The notes under the pieces were generated by a model. The model saw only the letters and a program-made list of their open reading frames with translations. It made no database searches and was not told the origin of the DNA. Position numbers and translations under genes: made by a program. Shown piece by piece: positions 8,985 through 17,801 of a DNA stretch of 64,000 nt. The stretch's first letter is position 1. Every line of letters starts with the position of its first letter. Source of the DNA: Kineosporia aurantiaca JCM 3230 (GTDB lineage: Bacteria > Actinomycetota > Actinomycetes > Actinomycetales > Kineosporiaceae); contig JODP01000006.1 of the NCBI GenBank assembly GCA_000719025.1, forward strand, positions 558,001 to 622,000. The letters are read 5' to 3'.

Positions 8985-9006
8985 AGGGTCGGACCCTAGG
9001 GTTTTT
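8985..9006. promoter_or_regulatory. Overlapping palindromes upstream of the LAL regulator gene
   Basis: AGGGTC-G-GACCCT (8985-8997) is a perfect inverted repeat with a 1-nt centre. It overlaps the perfect 10-bp palindrome ACCCTAGGGT (8993-9002). Nearer the gene, GGGTTCA (9036-9042) and TGAACCC (9061-9067) form a further inverted pair. Related sequence recurs at 12571-12615 upstream of the sigma factor gene. This looks like an operator for a dimeric regulator. Confidence 0.5.
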
Positions 9007-9084
9007 CACATCCGCGCGATGGGGAGGCACACCTTGGGTTCAGAACGCGCTAAACCCTCTTGAACCCTCACATAGACTCGACGA

Positions 9085-11856
9085 ATGGTATTCGGACGGA
9101 TCGCCGAACGCGTGGTGATCGACGAACTGCTCACCGGCGTGCGCGACGGCCGCGGGGCCGCTCTGGTGATCCACGGGGAAGCCGGCATCGGCAAGAGCAC
9201 CCTGCTGGCCCACGCCACCGAGCAGGCCACCCGGACCCCGGAGGGCGCGGCCGGGATGACCGTGCTCTCCGTGCGCGGTTACGAGTCCGAGTCCGACATC
9301 CCCTTCGCCGGTCTGGCCGACCTGATCCGGCCCGTCCTCCCGCTCCTCGACCAGCTCCCGGCCCCCCAGGCGGCCGCCCTGCAGAGCGCCCTCTCGCTGG
9401 GCCCGCCGGTCGCCGGTGACCGGTTCTCGGTCTGCGCCGCCACCGTCGGGGTGCTGGCCGCCGCGGCCGCCGGAGGTCCCCTGCTGGTGGTGATCGACGA
9501 CCTGCAGTGGCTGGACGTCTCCTCCCGCGAGGCCGTGCTCTTCGCCGGCCGCCGGCTGGCCAACGACGGGATCGGCCTGCTCGTGGCGATCCGCACCGAA
9601 CCGCACAACCAGGTGCTCGACCGGCAGTACGCCGGTCTTCCGCAGCTGGCCCTCAAGGGTCTGGGGCCGGAGGACTCGCGGGCGCTGGCCCGCTCGGTGG
9701 TACCCGGGGTCTCGCCGGAGGAGTTCGAGCAGATCTACTCGGACACCGGTGGGAACCCGCTGGGGATCCAGGAGCTGACCGGCGCCCTCGGCCGCCGCGA
9801 GTCCGGGGCCGCGCTGGTGCCCAGCCAGTCCTCCCGGCTCACCCAGGCGCTGGCCGGCCGGCTGACCGAGATGCCCGAGCGCACCCGCCAGGCCCTGCTC
9901 CTGGTCGCCGCGGCCGGCAGTGGCCGCACCGACGTGGTGCGCCGGGCGGCCGGGGTGATCGGTCTGGAGCTGTCCGACTTCGCCCCCGCGGAGGACGCGG
10001 GGTTGCTGCGGGCGGACGACGAGCAGGTCGACTTCCGGCACCCGCTGATGCGGTCGGTGCTCAACGCGGCCTCAACCCTGCATGAACGCACTGCGGCGCA
10101 CACCGCCCTGGCCGAGGCGCTGACCCAGGTGCCCGGTGAGGCCGCGGCCGACGCCCGGGCCTGGCACCTGGCCCAGGCCGCGCTGCCGCCGGACGACCGG
10201 GTCAGTGAGCTGCTGGCCGAGGCCGGCACCCGGGCCCGGTTCCGCGGCGGCAACCTGGAGGCGGCCCGGGCCTTCGAGCAGGCCGCCCGGTTCGGCTCCT
10301 CGGCCGCCCGGCCCGCCCTGTTGCTGCGCGCGGCCCGCTGCTGGCAGCTGGCCGGGCGCACCGGGAAGATGATCCCGCTGCTGGACGAGGCCCTGGAGCT
10401 GACCAGCGACCCGAAGCTGCGGGCCCTGATCCGGCACATGCGCGGCTACGTGCGGATGTGGCGGGCGCTTCCGCGGGACGGCCTGGCCGAGATGATCGAC
10501 GGCGCCGACGAGGTCGAGAAGGTGGACGCGGCCCGGGCCTCGCTGATGTACGCGGACGCGGCGATCGCCCACTTCATGCTCGGCGAGCCGGTCGAGCTGC
10601 TGGTCGCCACCCGGCGGGCGTTCGAGCTGAGCGCGGGCACCGAGGGGGTGGCCCGGCTGGTCGCCGCGGTCGCCTACAGCGGTTCCCTGGTGATCAACGG
10701 GCACCGGGCCGAGGGGCAGAAGCTGCTCAGCGAGGTGGTGCCCCGGCTGCTGGAGGTGCCGCCGCTGCCCCGGGCCCAGGAGTTCGCCCACGCCGCCTTC
10801 ACCGCGATGTGGCTGGAGGACTATCCGCTGGCCGGGAAGCTGCTCGACGCGATCATCAGCGACGCCCGGGCCAACGGCGCCCTCGGGGTGCTGCCGCAGG
10901 CCCTGTCGATCGCCTCCGAGCTGGCCTTCCGCACCGGCCGCTGGCGGCAGTCGCAGGCCTACGCGGACGAGAGCGTGGAACTGGCCAAGGAGACCCGCCA
11001 GGCCAACGTGTACGGGCTGTACTTCGTCGCCCGCAACCACGCGGTGCACGGCCGGGCCGCGGCCGCGGTCAAGATGATCCACCTGACCAACGAGGTCACC
11101 GCCAAGTACGAGGCCTTCGGGCTGCATCTGCAGACCACCCACACCCTGGGTCTGCTGGCGCTCGGCGAAGGCGATCTGGACGAGGCGATCGCCCGCCTGG
11201 AGGAGACCGGGAAGCTGCCGGTGGCGATCCACACCAAGGACCAGAGCATCGTGCCCTGGGCGTTCGACCTGGTCGAGGCCTACGCCCGGGCCGGGCGCGG
11301 GCAGGACGCGCAGGCGTTGCTGAACGAGATCGCGGTGGACGAGGCGCCCGCGGGCTGCCGGTCGGACCTGCTGATCGCCAAGACCTGGCGCTGCCGGGGA
11401 CTGCTGGCGACCGGGAAGGGGCCGGTGACGGAGGCGTTCGAGAAGGCCCTGGAGGCGCACGACAAGCTGTCGATGCCGTTCGAGCGGGCGCGCACCCTGC
11501 TCTACTTCGGCGAGCGGCTACGCCGGGGCCGGCAGCGCGCCGAGGCGCGGACCCATCTGCGCCGGGCGCTGGAGATCTTCGAGCAGCTGGACGCGCCGAG
11601 CTGGGCGAACCGGGCCCGCAACGAACTCAAGGCGACCGGCGAGACGCTGGCCCGGGGTACGGGCGTGGCCGCCGAGCTGACCCCGCAGGAGCTGCAGGTG
11701 GCTCTGGTGGTGGCGCGGGGGGCGAGTAACTCCGAGGCCGCGGCCGCGTTGTTCCTCAGCCAGAAGACGATCGAGTACCACCTGAGCAACGTCTATCGCA
11801 AGACCGGTCTGCGCTCCCGCACCGATCTCACCGTGCTGGCCGAGGCGCCGGGCTGA
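9085..11856 (+). CDS. LuxR-family (LAL type) ATP-binding transcriptional regulator
   Basis: 923 residues. A Walker A motif lies at residues 31-39 (GEAGIGKST) and a Walker B at LLVVIDDLQWLD, as in the large ATP-binding LuxR (LAL/MalT-like) regulators. A long helical, TPR-like middle region follows. A LuxR helix-turn-helix occupies roughly residues 865-920 (LTPQELQVALVVARG, SNSEAAAALFLSQKTIEYHL). Such proteins are ATP-dependent switches that activate sugar or secondary-metabolite genes; no target is visible here. The ATG at 9085 fits the family's N-terminus, but I see no Shine-Dalgarno sequence, so translation may be leaderless. The gene ends 10 nt from the convergent sigma factor gene. Confidence 0.9.
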   Translation: MVFGRIAERVVIDELLTGVRDGRGAALVIHGEAGIGKSTLLAHATEQATRTPEGAAGMTVLSVRGYESESDIPFAGLADLIRPVLPLLDQLPAPQAAALQSALSLGPPVAGDRFSVCAATVGVLAAAAAGGPLLVVIDDLQWLDVSSREAVLFAGRRLANDGIGLLVAIRTEPHNQVLDRQYAGLPQLALKGLGPEDSRALARSVVPGVSPEEFEQIYSDTGGNPLGIQELTGALGRRESGAALVPSQSSRLTQALAGRLTEMPERTRQALLLVAAAGSGRTDVVRRAAGVIGLELSDFAPAEDAGLLRADDEQVDFRHPLMRSVLNAASTLHERTAAHTALAEALTQVPGEAAADARAWHLAQAALPPDDRVSELLAEAGTRARFRGGNLEAARAFEQAARFGSSAARPALLLRAARCWQLAGRTGKMIPLLDEALELTSDPKLRALIRHMRGYVRMWRALPRDGLAEMIDGADEVEKVDAARASLMYADAAIAHFMLGEPVELLVATRRAFELSAGTEGVARLVAAVAYSGSLVINGHRAEGQKLLSEVVPRLLEVPPLPRAQEFAHAAFTAMWLEDYPLAGKLLDAIISDARANGALGVLPQALSIASELAFRTGRWRQSQAYADESVELAKETRQANVYGLYFVARNHAVHGRAAAAVKMIHLTNEVTAKYEAFGLHLQTTHTLGLLALGEGDLDEAIARLEETGKLPVAIHTKDQSIVPWAFDLVEAYARAGRGQDAQALLNEIAVDEAPAGCRSDLLIAKTWRCRGLLATGKGPVTEAFEKALEAHDKLSMPFERARTLLYFGERLRRGRQRAEARTHLRRALEIFEQLDAPSWANRARNELKATGETLARGTGVAAELTPQELQVALVVARGASNSEAAAALFLSQKTIEYHLSNVYRKTGLRSRTDLTVLAEAPG

Positions 11857-11866
11857 GCAGCCGGTC

Positions 11867-12493
11867 TCACCGCCAGGCGTGGGCATCCAGACCGGACTCC
11901 TCGATCCGCTTGCGCAGCCGGGTCAGGTAGCGGCCCCGGGTCGGCCCGATGCTGCCGATCGCCATCCCGGTCTCCTTCGAGATCTCCGCGTAGGCCGGGC
12001 GGTCCGATCCGGTCACCGCGCGCAGCAGGTGCGCCCCGCGGCTGGGCAGCTCGTCGACGAAGTTCCAGAGCACCTCGGTCATCGCGTCGTCGGTGACCTG
12101 CTTCTCGGGGGTCGGGTTGGACTCGTCCGGCACCGCCGCGAAGAACTCGTCCGAGGTGCCGATCTCCCGCCCCCGACGGCGGATCAGCCGCAGGCACTCC
12201 CGCTTGGCGGTGGTGCTCAGCCAGGCGCCGACCCGCTCCGGGTCGTTCAGCCGGTGCAGGTTCTCGACCAGCCGCAGCCAGGTCATCTGCACCGCGTCGC
12301 CGGCGTCGGCCTCGCTCAGCCGGAACCCGCGCACCGCCGCCCAGACCTGCCGCTGGTGGCGCGCCACCAGTTCCTCGTAGGCCCCGCGGTCGCCGCGCCG
12401 GGCGGCCAGCACCAGGTCGGCGGCGGTGCAGTTCGGGTCGGGCCGGCGGAACCGGCCGGGCTGGGACTCGTCGATCACTTCGAGAACGGTCAT
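11867..12493 (-). CDS. ECF-type RNA polymerase sigma factor
   Basis: 208 residues. Region 2 is seen as AYEELVARHQRQVWAAVRGF then DAVQMTWLRLVENLHRL, and region 4 as YAEISKETGMAIGSIGPTRGRYLTRLRKRI, a normal ECF-type layout. The GSIGPTR helix is typical of one common actinobacterial ECF subgroup. No anti-sigma gene is adjacent. The nearest partner is the convergent LAL regulator, and both outer promoter regions carry the same ACCCTRGGGT-type palindrome. ATG at 12493, with no strong ribosome binding site apparent. Confidence 0.88.
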   Translation of the reverse strand: MTVLEVIDESQPGRFRRPDPNCTAADLVLAARRGDRGAYEELVARHQRQVWAAVRGFRLSEADAGDAVQMTWLRLVENLHRLNDPERVGAWLSTTAKRECLRLIRRRGREIGTSDEFFAAVPDESNPTPEKQVTDDAMTEVLWNFVDELPSRGAHLLRAVTGSDRPAYAEISKETGMAIGSIGPTRGRYLTRLRKRIEESGLDAHAWR

Positions 12494-12570
12494 GGCTGCC
12501 TGCCTCCGGGGAGTTCGTGGAAGAACACCGGAAACGCTATGGAGATCCCGACCGGACCGGATCAGGGACG

Positions 12571-12615
12571 AACCCCAGGGTTGTCGGGTGATCTTCGGGG
12601 GCGGACCCTGGGGTT
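12571..12615. promoter_or_regulatory. Inverted pair of ACCCTGGGGTT-type operators upstream of the sigma factor gene
   Basis: AACCCCAGGGTT (12571-12582) and ACCCTGGGGTT (12605-12615) are inverted copies with centres about 33 bp apart, roughly three helical turns. They lie 78-122 bp upstream of the sigma factor start and about 180 bp upstream of the membrane-protein gene on the other strand, so either could be the target. The half-site matches the palindrome at 8991-9002. Confidence 0.5.
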
Positions 12616-12792
12616 CTGAGCAGGCTTCACCGGGGAAGATCCGGGACGACCCCGAGCTGATACAGGCAGATGATCAACTACCCTCGGTGACGCAATGGCG
12701 ACAAGGCTGACCGATAGGTCAGAATCGTGCATCCGCCGGGTGATACCGGCGGGGTTCTGGTGGGCTGTTCGGAACAGGAGCGTTATCGCGCC

Positions 12793-15165
12793 ATGGGCAC
12801 CATGCGTCGTCCACCCGGGGTTCTGGCCGGAGCTCCGGCCACCCCGGTCCCTCCTGACGCACGCCCGCTCCGCCCCTCCAGACCGCGGCGGACCAGCGTC
12901 CTTCAGCAACGAAGAGGGGACGCGGCGCGCTCACTGAGCGGCTGGGTGGCCCTTCCCGTCGTGCTCGTCGCCGCGGCGCTGGCGGCCGGGCCCGGGGGTC
13001 TGCCGCGCGGCGCCACGGCCGTGCTGATGACCGGCTACGTCCTGCTGTCCTGGTTCGTCCTGGCCCGCTTCAAGACGGTGTCGTGGTCGTTCGTCGTCAC
13101 TCTGCTGTTTCTCTCGCTGCCCTGGGCGGTGCTCACCGGGCTGACCGGCTGGGCCCTGGCCGAGGCGATCGGCCCGGACCAGCCGGTCGGGGCGGTCACC
13201 CTGCCGGAGGCCTCGGTGCTGGCCGCGATCGTCCAGCAGTCGCTGCTCCTGGTCCCGCTGTTGCTGATCCCGTTGATCGCCCCGGCCCGCGCGCGGCGGT
13301 TCTCGGTCACCGACTGGCTGCTGGCCGGCGTGGTGGTCGGGGCCGGGTTCCAGCTCACCGCGGCGCTGATCGACCCGGAGGGGCCGGCCGACCTGTCGAT
13401 CAGCCTGTTCGCCGGCTCGCACCCGGGGCTGGTCGGGCAGCACGTGCTCACCGGGCTCGGTGCGGCGGGGTTCGGCCTCGCGGTGGCGGCTCGCCGGCAC
13501 GCCGGCAAGGCTGCGCTCTCGCTGCCCGGCCGTCTGCTCTGGCTCGGCCTGGCGCTGCTCTGGCCGGTGGCGCTGTGGTGGCTGGCGGTGAGCGCCAACG
13601 CGCTCAGCAATCTGGCTCAGGTCCAGCTGGAGGGTGCGCCGGAGTACCCGGCGCCGAACCTTCTCGAGGCCGGCTGGTGGCTGGGCGGGCACGGCACGGC
13701 GCTCGGCTGGATCCTGGTCGGGCTCCTGCTCCTGGGTTTGATGGTGGACGCCGGCCGGCTGCGGAATGCGGCGGAACTGGAACCCGATCCGGTGCCGTAC
13801 CCCTTCCACCCGGTCCGGGCCGCGGACGCCTGGGCCGGCCGGGCCACCCGCTGGGCCGGCACCAGCGACTCGCGCACGGTCACCGCCCTGGTCTGGGCGG
13901 TCGCCACCACCTGTTCGGTGTTCGCCTACGCCGGGCGGGATCTCGGCGTGGTGTTCGCCGCCGTGCGGCGCAGCGGGCCGGGTTCCGGGGCGGCCCGCTG
14001 GACGGCGATCGGCCGGGGCCGAGCGGCCGGGGTGATGGTGCGCTGGATCCGGGCCGAGGCGATCGAGCTGGCGGCCGATCCGGACACCCGGGGTGGGCTG
14101 TGGCGCAGCCGGTTCTGGGGCCTGGCCGGGGTTGCGGTGCTGCTGGCGGCGGGCGTGGGGCTGGGGCCGTACTGGTCCGGCCGGCTTCCGCAGACCGTGC
14201 TCCCGTCCTCCGGAGAGCTGTCCGCCGCGGCCTGGCTCGGCGGCGCGATCTCCGGCTTCGGCACCTGGTGGCGCAGCGCCACGTCCGACCTGACCGGCGC
14301 GGTCTGGGTGGTGCTGGTGGTGGCTCTGCTGGTGCTCCTGGCCGGGGTCGCCGACTGGTCGGCGCTCAGCGGGCGGGACACCTTCCTGACCCGGCGCCGG
14401 GTTCCCCAGGGCCGGGCGTCGATCGGCGACTACCTGCGCGAGACCAGCATTTCCGCGGCCGTGGTCGACCTGGTCGGCCTGATCGCCGGCACCCTGCCGA
14501 GCCGGGCCGAGACCCATCCGTCCGGCACCGCGATCCGGGCGGCCGTCGGGGATTTCCGCACCGATCCGTCGACCTTCATCGAAAGGCGGCGGAGGCAGCT
14601 CGGCTTCGGGGCGGTCGTGCTCGAGGAGGAGCCGGAGGTGCTGCCCGCGGTGCCGAGCCGGACATCGGACGAGGAACTGCCGGCCCTGAAACTGGCCGAC
14701 GGTCGCCTGCTCTCGCCGCTGAGCCTGGACGCCGAGCGGGAATTCGCCGAGAACCTGAACGGCCTCGAGCGGTTCGAGCCGGAACCCGGCGGCCGGGACG
14801 AGACCTGGCGCTCCGAGCACTGCGGCAAGTTCCAGCTGATGGTCGGGAACCGGCCGGAGATCTGGTCTTCCGGCACCACCGAGCGCTCGCTGCGCTACGG
14901 GCTCTGCGTGCTGGCCCTCTGGTACTCCGGCGGGGCGTCCTGGCAGGTGGCCGACAGCCTGGCCAAGTCGCTGCCGGACGAGCTGCGGCATCGGGCCGAC
15001 CTGGAACTGGATCGCCGGCTGATCGAGTTCACCACGGTGGTGAACTATCCGGGCAACCCGTTCCGCGCGGTCGAGGTCGTGGTCAGCGACCAGCGGGTGG
15101 CCGAGTCGGTACAGGCCCGGATGGACCGGTTGGCCATCCCCGGGATCGTGGTGGTGCAGTCGTGA
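12793..15165 (+). CDS. Unrecognised polytopic membrane protein with cytoplasmic C-terminal domain
   Basis: About 790 residues from the ATG at 12793 (GGAG 12 nt upstream); an in-frame GTG at 12727 is an alternative. After a Pro/Arg-rich N-terminus come about ten predicted transmembrane segments, for example VALPVVLVAAALAAG, VTLLFLSLPWAVL, LLLVPLLLIPLIAP, LLWLGLALLWPVALWWLAV and VWVVLVVALLVLLAGV. A soluble domain of about 280 residues then begins near TFLTRRRVPQGRASIGDYL. That domain contains a WRSEHCGKFQLMVGNRPEIW stretch and ends IPGIVVVQS. I recognise no family. Its stop overlaps the start of the next gene (GTGA), so the two products are probably made together. Confidence 0.7.
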   Translation: MGTMRRPPGVLAGAPATPVPPDARPLRPSRPRRTSVLQQRRGDAARSLSGWVALPVVLVAAALAAGPGGLPRGATAVLMTGYVLLSWFVLARFKTVSWSFVVTLLFLSLPWAVLTGLTGWALAEAIGPDQPVGAVTLPEASVLAAIVQQSLLLVPLLLIPLIAPARARRFSVTDWLLAGVVVGAGFQLTAALIDPEGPADLSISLFAGSHPGLVGQHVLTGLGAAGFGLAVAARRHAGKAALSLPGRLLWLGLALLWPVALWWLAVSANALSNLAQVQLEGAPEYPAPNLLEAGWWLGGHGTALGWILVGLLLLGLMVDAGRLRNAAELEPDPVPYPFHPVRAADAWAGRATRWAGTSDSRTVTALVWAVATTCSVFAYAGRDLGVVFAAVRRSGPGSGAARWTAIGRGRAAGVMVRWIRAEAIELAADPDTRGGLWRSRFWGLAGVAVLLAAGVGLGPYWSGRLPQTVLPSSGELSAAAWLGGAISGFGTWWRSATSDLTGAVWVVLVVALLVLLAGVADWSALSGRDTFLTRRRVPQGRASIGDYLRETSISAAVVDLVGLIAGTLPSRAETHPSGTAIRAAVGDFRTDPSTFIERRRRQLGFGAVVLEEEPEVLPAVPSRTSDEELPALKLADGRLLSPLSLDAEREFAENLNGLERFEPEPGGRDETWRSEHCGKFQLMVGNRPEIWSSGTTERSLRYGLCVLALWYSGGASWQVADSLAKSLPDELRHRADLELDRRLIEFTTVVNYPGNPFRAVEVVVSDQRVAESVQARMDRLAIPGIVVVQS

Positions 15166-15584
15166 TCGAGGCGATGCTCGCGGTGAACGGTGGCCGCTTC
15201 CGGTTCGACGCGGCGCTGCTGGCCGACCTGGCTCCGCACGTCTGGCCGGACGCGGTCCAGGTGCGGGCCCAGGGGCAGGTGGCCGACGTGCTCGGGTCCT
15301 ACCTGCACCTGCCCGGGCTGCACCGGCCGGGCGGTCCCCGGGGGTGCGTGCTCGGCCTGCACCGCAGTGGCGAGGCGATCGGGATCAGCTCCGGCAGCGC
15401 CCAGACGGCGGCCGACGTGATCGCCTGGATCTGCGCGGTCAGCAAGGTGCCGCTGCCGCACGAGGCCGGTCACGTGCTGCTGATCGACTGGATGCCGGAC
15501 CCGCTGGCGATGTCGCCCAACACCAACGCCGAGGAACTGCTGCGCATGCGGGCGATGCTGCGCAGCTCGTTCTTCTCTCAGTAG
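15162..15584 (+). CDS. Small hypothetical protein translationally coupled to the membrane protein
   Basis: 140 residues, GTG start at 15162 overlapping the upstream TGA (GTGA). The sequence is acidic-neutral and soluble, with no signal or membrane segment. Blocks such as NGGRFRFDAALLADLAPHVW, GCVLGLHRSGEAIGISSGSA and HVLLIDWMPDPLAM suggest a compact alpha/beta fold, but I cannot name it. Coupling to a membrane protein with a large soluble tail suggests a partner, regulator or antidote; that is inference only. The stop lies in a 12-bp tandem duplication (CTCAGTAGGTGG at 15577 and 15589) that also supplies the stop of the convergent gene. Confidence 0.6.
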   Translation: MIEAMLAVNGGRFRFDAALLADLAPHVWPDAVQVRAQGQVADVLGSYLHLPGLHRPGGPRGCVLGLHRSGEAIGISSGSAQTAADVIAWICAVSKVPLPHEAGHVLLIDWMPDPLAMSPNTNAEELLRMRAMLRSSFFSQ

Positions 15585-15589
15585 GTGGC

Positions 15590-16507
15590 TCAGTAGGTGG
15601 TGGGCAGACCGGCGTGGTGCCCGGCCGACTGGGCCGGGTCGGTCGGGGCCATCCGGTACCCGATGCCCCGGACGGTCTTGATGATCGGCACGCCCGCCCC
15701 GGCCACGTCGGCCAGCTTCCGGCGCAGGTTCCCGATGTGCACCTCGACCACGTGATGATCCGACCACTGCCCGCCCCAGACGATGTTCAGCAGGGTCTCC
15801 CGGCGCCAGACCCGGCGCGGGTTACCGGTCATCGTGGTCAGCAGATCGAACTCGATCTTGGTCAGCGGGAGCTCGGTGCCGGCGTAGGTGGCGATCCGGC
15901 CCTCGACGTCGATGGTCAGGCCGCCGTGCCGCAACAACCCCGGCTCCTCCACGGTTTCCGGGCCCCAAGGGGGGACGTCCGGCACGGTCAGTCCGCCCGG
16001 GGTGGCGTAGCTGTGCCGGCCTTCCGGTGAGGGCCGGGACGTGACCGAGTGCCGGGCACCGGGGTTCAGGTAGCTGCGCTCCCCGAAGTCCGACATCGGG
16101 TCGGCGGACGCGCGGTGTTCACCCCGGGAGACCCTTCGGGGGCGGCGGAACATCGCTGCGACCCGGGCCTGGACCTCGCGCGGGCTGAAGGGTTTGGTCA
16201 CGTAGTCGTCGGCGCCGGTGGCCAGGCCGACCAGCCGGTCCGCCTCGTCCGAGCTCGCCGTGATCATGATGATGTACGCGTCGGTCAGCTCCCGGACCCG
16301 GCGGCAGACCTCCACCCCGTCGAACCCGGGCAGCACCAGGTCGAGCGTGACCAGGTCCGGGCTCCGGTCCCGGACCAGAGCCACCGCATCGTGCCCCGTG
16401 GTCGCCTCGAACACGGAAAAGCCGGTCGACTCGAGCGCGGCCCGCAGGATCATCCGGGTCTCCGGGTCGTCGTCCACGATGACAGCGGTTCTCACCCCCT
16501 CGACCAT
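15590..16507 (-). CDS. OmpR/PhoB-family two-component response regulator
   Basis: From the ATG at 16507 the protein is about 305 residues. The receiver domain starts at once (TAVIVDDDPETRMIL), with the phospho-acceptor Asp in LVTLDLVLPGFDG and the conserved Lys in DDYVTKPFSP. A linker of about 75 residues separates it from a winged-helix DNA-binding domain (LPLTKIEFDLLTTM to IKTVRGIGYRMAP). The long linker is unusual for the family. The frame stays open upstream to 16882, but that stretch is low in conserved features and overlaps the divergent transporter gene. No cognate histidine kinase is adjacent, so it is an orphan in this window. Confidence 0.88.
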   Translation of the reverse strand: MVEGVRTAVIVDDDPETRMILRAALESTGFSVFEATTGHDAVALVRDRSPDLVTLDLVLPGFDGVEVCRRVRELTDAYIIMITASSDEADRLVGLATGADDYVTKPFSPREVQARVAAMFRRPRRVSRGEHRASADPMSDFGERSYLNPGARHSVTSRPSPEGRHSYATPGGLTVPDVPPWGPETVEEPGLLRHGGLTIDVEGRIATYAGTELPLTKIEFDLLTTMTGNPRRVWRRETLLNIVWGGQWSDHHVVEVHIGNLRRKLADVAGAGVPIIKTVRGIGYRMAPTDPAQSAGHHAGLPTTY

Positions 16508-16601
16508 GCAGGGGTTCTCGGGCCGGTCCCGGCTCCGGTGAAGCGGTCCTCCCCGGCCCTGCCCGATCGGCCCCGGGCCGATCACGCTGTGTACTGGTGA
16601 T

Positions 16602-17339
16602 GTGATGAACGCCGTGTCCGACACCAGCGGGTTCCCCACCCACCCGAACGAGCCGCACCATCCGGAGAACCGGGCCGGCCGGCTCAACCGGCTCCGGGCC
16701 GGTGTGCTCGGCGCCAACGACGGCATCGTGTCCACCGCCGGCCTGGTGGTCGGGGTGGCCGGGGCCAGCAGCGACCGCAGCACGATCCTCACGGCCGCGG
16801 TGGCCGGGCTGGTCTCCGGCGCGGTTTCCATGGCCCTGGGGGAGTACGTGTCGGTCAGCAGCCAGCGGGACAGCGAACGCACCCTGCTGGCCCAGGAGCG
16901 GCGCGAGCTGGAGACCGACCCGGAGGCCGAGCTGGCCGAACTCGCCGAGCTCTACCGGGAGAAGGGGCTGAGCGAGGCCACGGCCCGGCAGGTGGCCCAG
17001 GAGCTCTCCTCCCGGGACGCGTTCGCCGCCCACGCCGACGCCGAGCTGCACATCGATCCGGACGAGCTGACCAGCCCCTGGGCCGCGGCCGGATCGTCCG
17101 CCGTGTCGTTCACCCTGGGTGCGCTGCTGCCCACCCTGGCCATCGTGCTCCCGTCCCGGCCGCTGCGGGTGCCGCTGACCTTCCTGGTCGTGCTGCTCGC
17201 CCTGGCGTTGACCGGAGGCATCAGCGCGACCGTGGGCGGGTCGGGGCGGCGGCGGGCGATTGCCCGGGTGGTCGGGGGTGGGGCGCTGGCGATGGTGGTC
17301 ACGTATGCGGTGGGATCGTTGGTCGGGACCCAGATGTGA
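16602..17339 (+). CDS. VIT1/CCC1-family iron/manganese transporter
   Basis: 245 residues. LRAGVLGANDGIVSTAGLVVGVAGA is the signature first helix of the VIT1/CCC1 family. It is followed by VSGAVSMALGEYVSVSSQRD, a Glu-rich cytoplasmic helical hairpin (ERRELETDPEAELAELAELY) and two C-terminal membrane pairs. Family members move Fe2+ or Mn2+ out of the cytoplasm; in bacteria the role is usually metal detoxification. GTG at 16602 or ATG at 16605 can start it; no clear ribosome binding site. The gene is divergent from the response regulator, with about 95 bp between the starts. Confidence 0.85.
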   Translation: MMNAVSDTSGFPTHPNEPHHPENRAGRLNRLRAGVLGANDGIVSTAGLVVGVAGASSDRSTILTAAVAGLVSGAVSMALGEYVSVSSQRDSERTLLAQERRELETDPEAELAELAELYREKGLSEATARQVAQELSSRDAFAAHADAELHIDPDELTSPWAAAGSSAVSFTLGALLPTLAIVLPSRPLRVPLTFLVVLLALALTGGISATVGGSGRRRAIARVVGGGALAMVVTYAVGSLVGTQM

Positions 17340-17348
17340 GGCCGGGGT

Positions 17349-17801
17349 TCAGATGCCGCCGACGACGAGCGGGCACGAGCCGGCCGGGCTGGTGACGACC
17401 GAGCTGGTCCAGTTCTGGTAGACCGCCTGGATCCGGAACGTGTAGGAGTTCGACGTCCCGACGCCACGGATCACCGTCATCGCCTGCGAATTGGTGGCCT
17501 GACCGTTGACGCTGACCGGGGTCTGGGGCGTTCCGTTCAGGACCGGCGTGATCACGTATCCGGTGGCGTAGGTGGAGGGCGTGACCGTCCAGCTGAGCGT
17601 CACCGTGGTCGTGGTCAGGATGCCCGGGCAGGTGGCGTTGAGCGTGGGATTGCCCGCCGGGCTGAGCGTTCCGGTACCCACCGTGGTGCTCGCGGTCGTG
17701 GTCCACTGAAATGCGGCCCGGGCCTGGATCGGTGCGATCAGCACGAAAGTGATGACGGCGAAGGCGATCAGGAGCCAGTGGTGGCGGAGCGACGTGATCA
17801 T
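17349..17801 (-). CDS. Small secreted protein of the SipW cassette
   Basis: 150 residues; ATG at 17801 overlaps the signal peptidase stop (ATGA), so they are translationally coupled. The N-terminus MITSLRHHWLLIAFAVITFVLIAPIQARAA is a strong signal peptide. Just after it, WTTTASTTVGTGTL resembles the equivalent region of the upstream TasA-like protein (TTSASTTVATGTV). The remainder is Thr/Ser-rich and beta-like with two cysteines (ATCPG, SCPLV) that could form a disulfide. No enzyme motif is present. The likely role is a surface or matrix component processed by the adjacent signal peptidase. Confidence 0.7.
   Translation of the reverse strand: MITSLRHHWLLIAFAVITFVLIAPIQARAAFQWTTTASTTVGTGTLSPAGNPTLNATCPGILTTTTVTLSWTVTPSTYATGYVITPVLNGTPQTPVSVNGQATNSQAMTVIRGVGTSNSYTFRIQAVYQNWTSSVVTSPAGSCPLVVGGI

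Noticed and set aside
16258..16270. A further CGTGATCATG copy
   Set aside because: GTGATCATG here is inside the response regulator's coding sequence, isolated and without a second unit 22 bp away.
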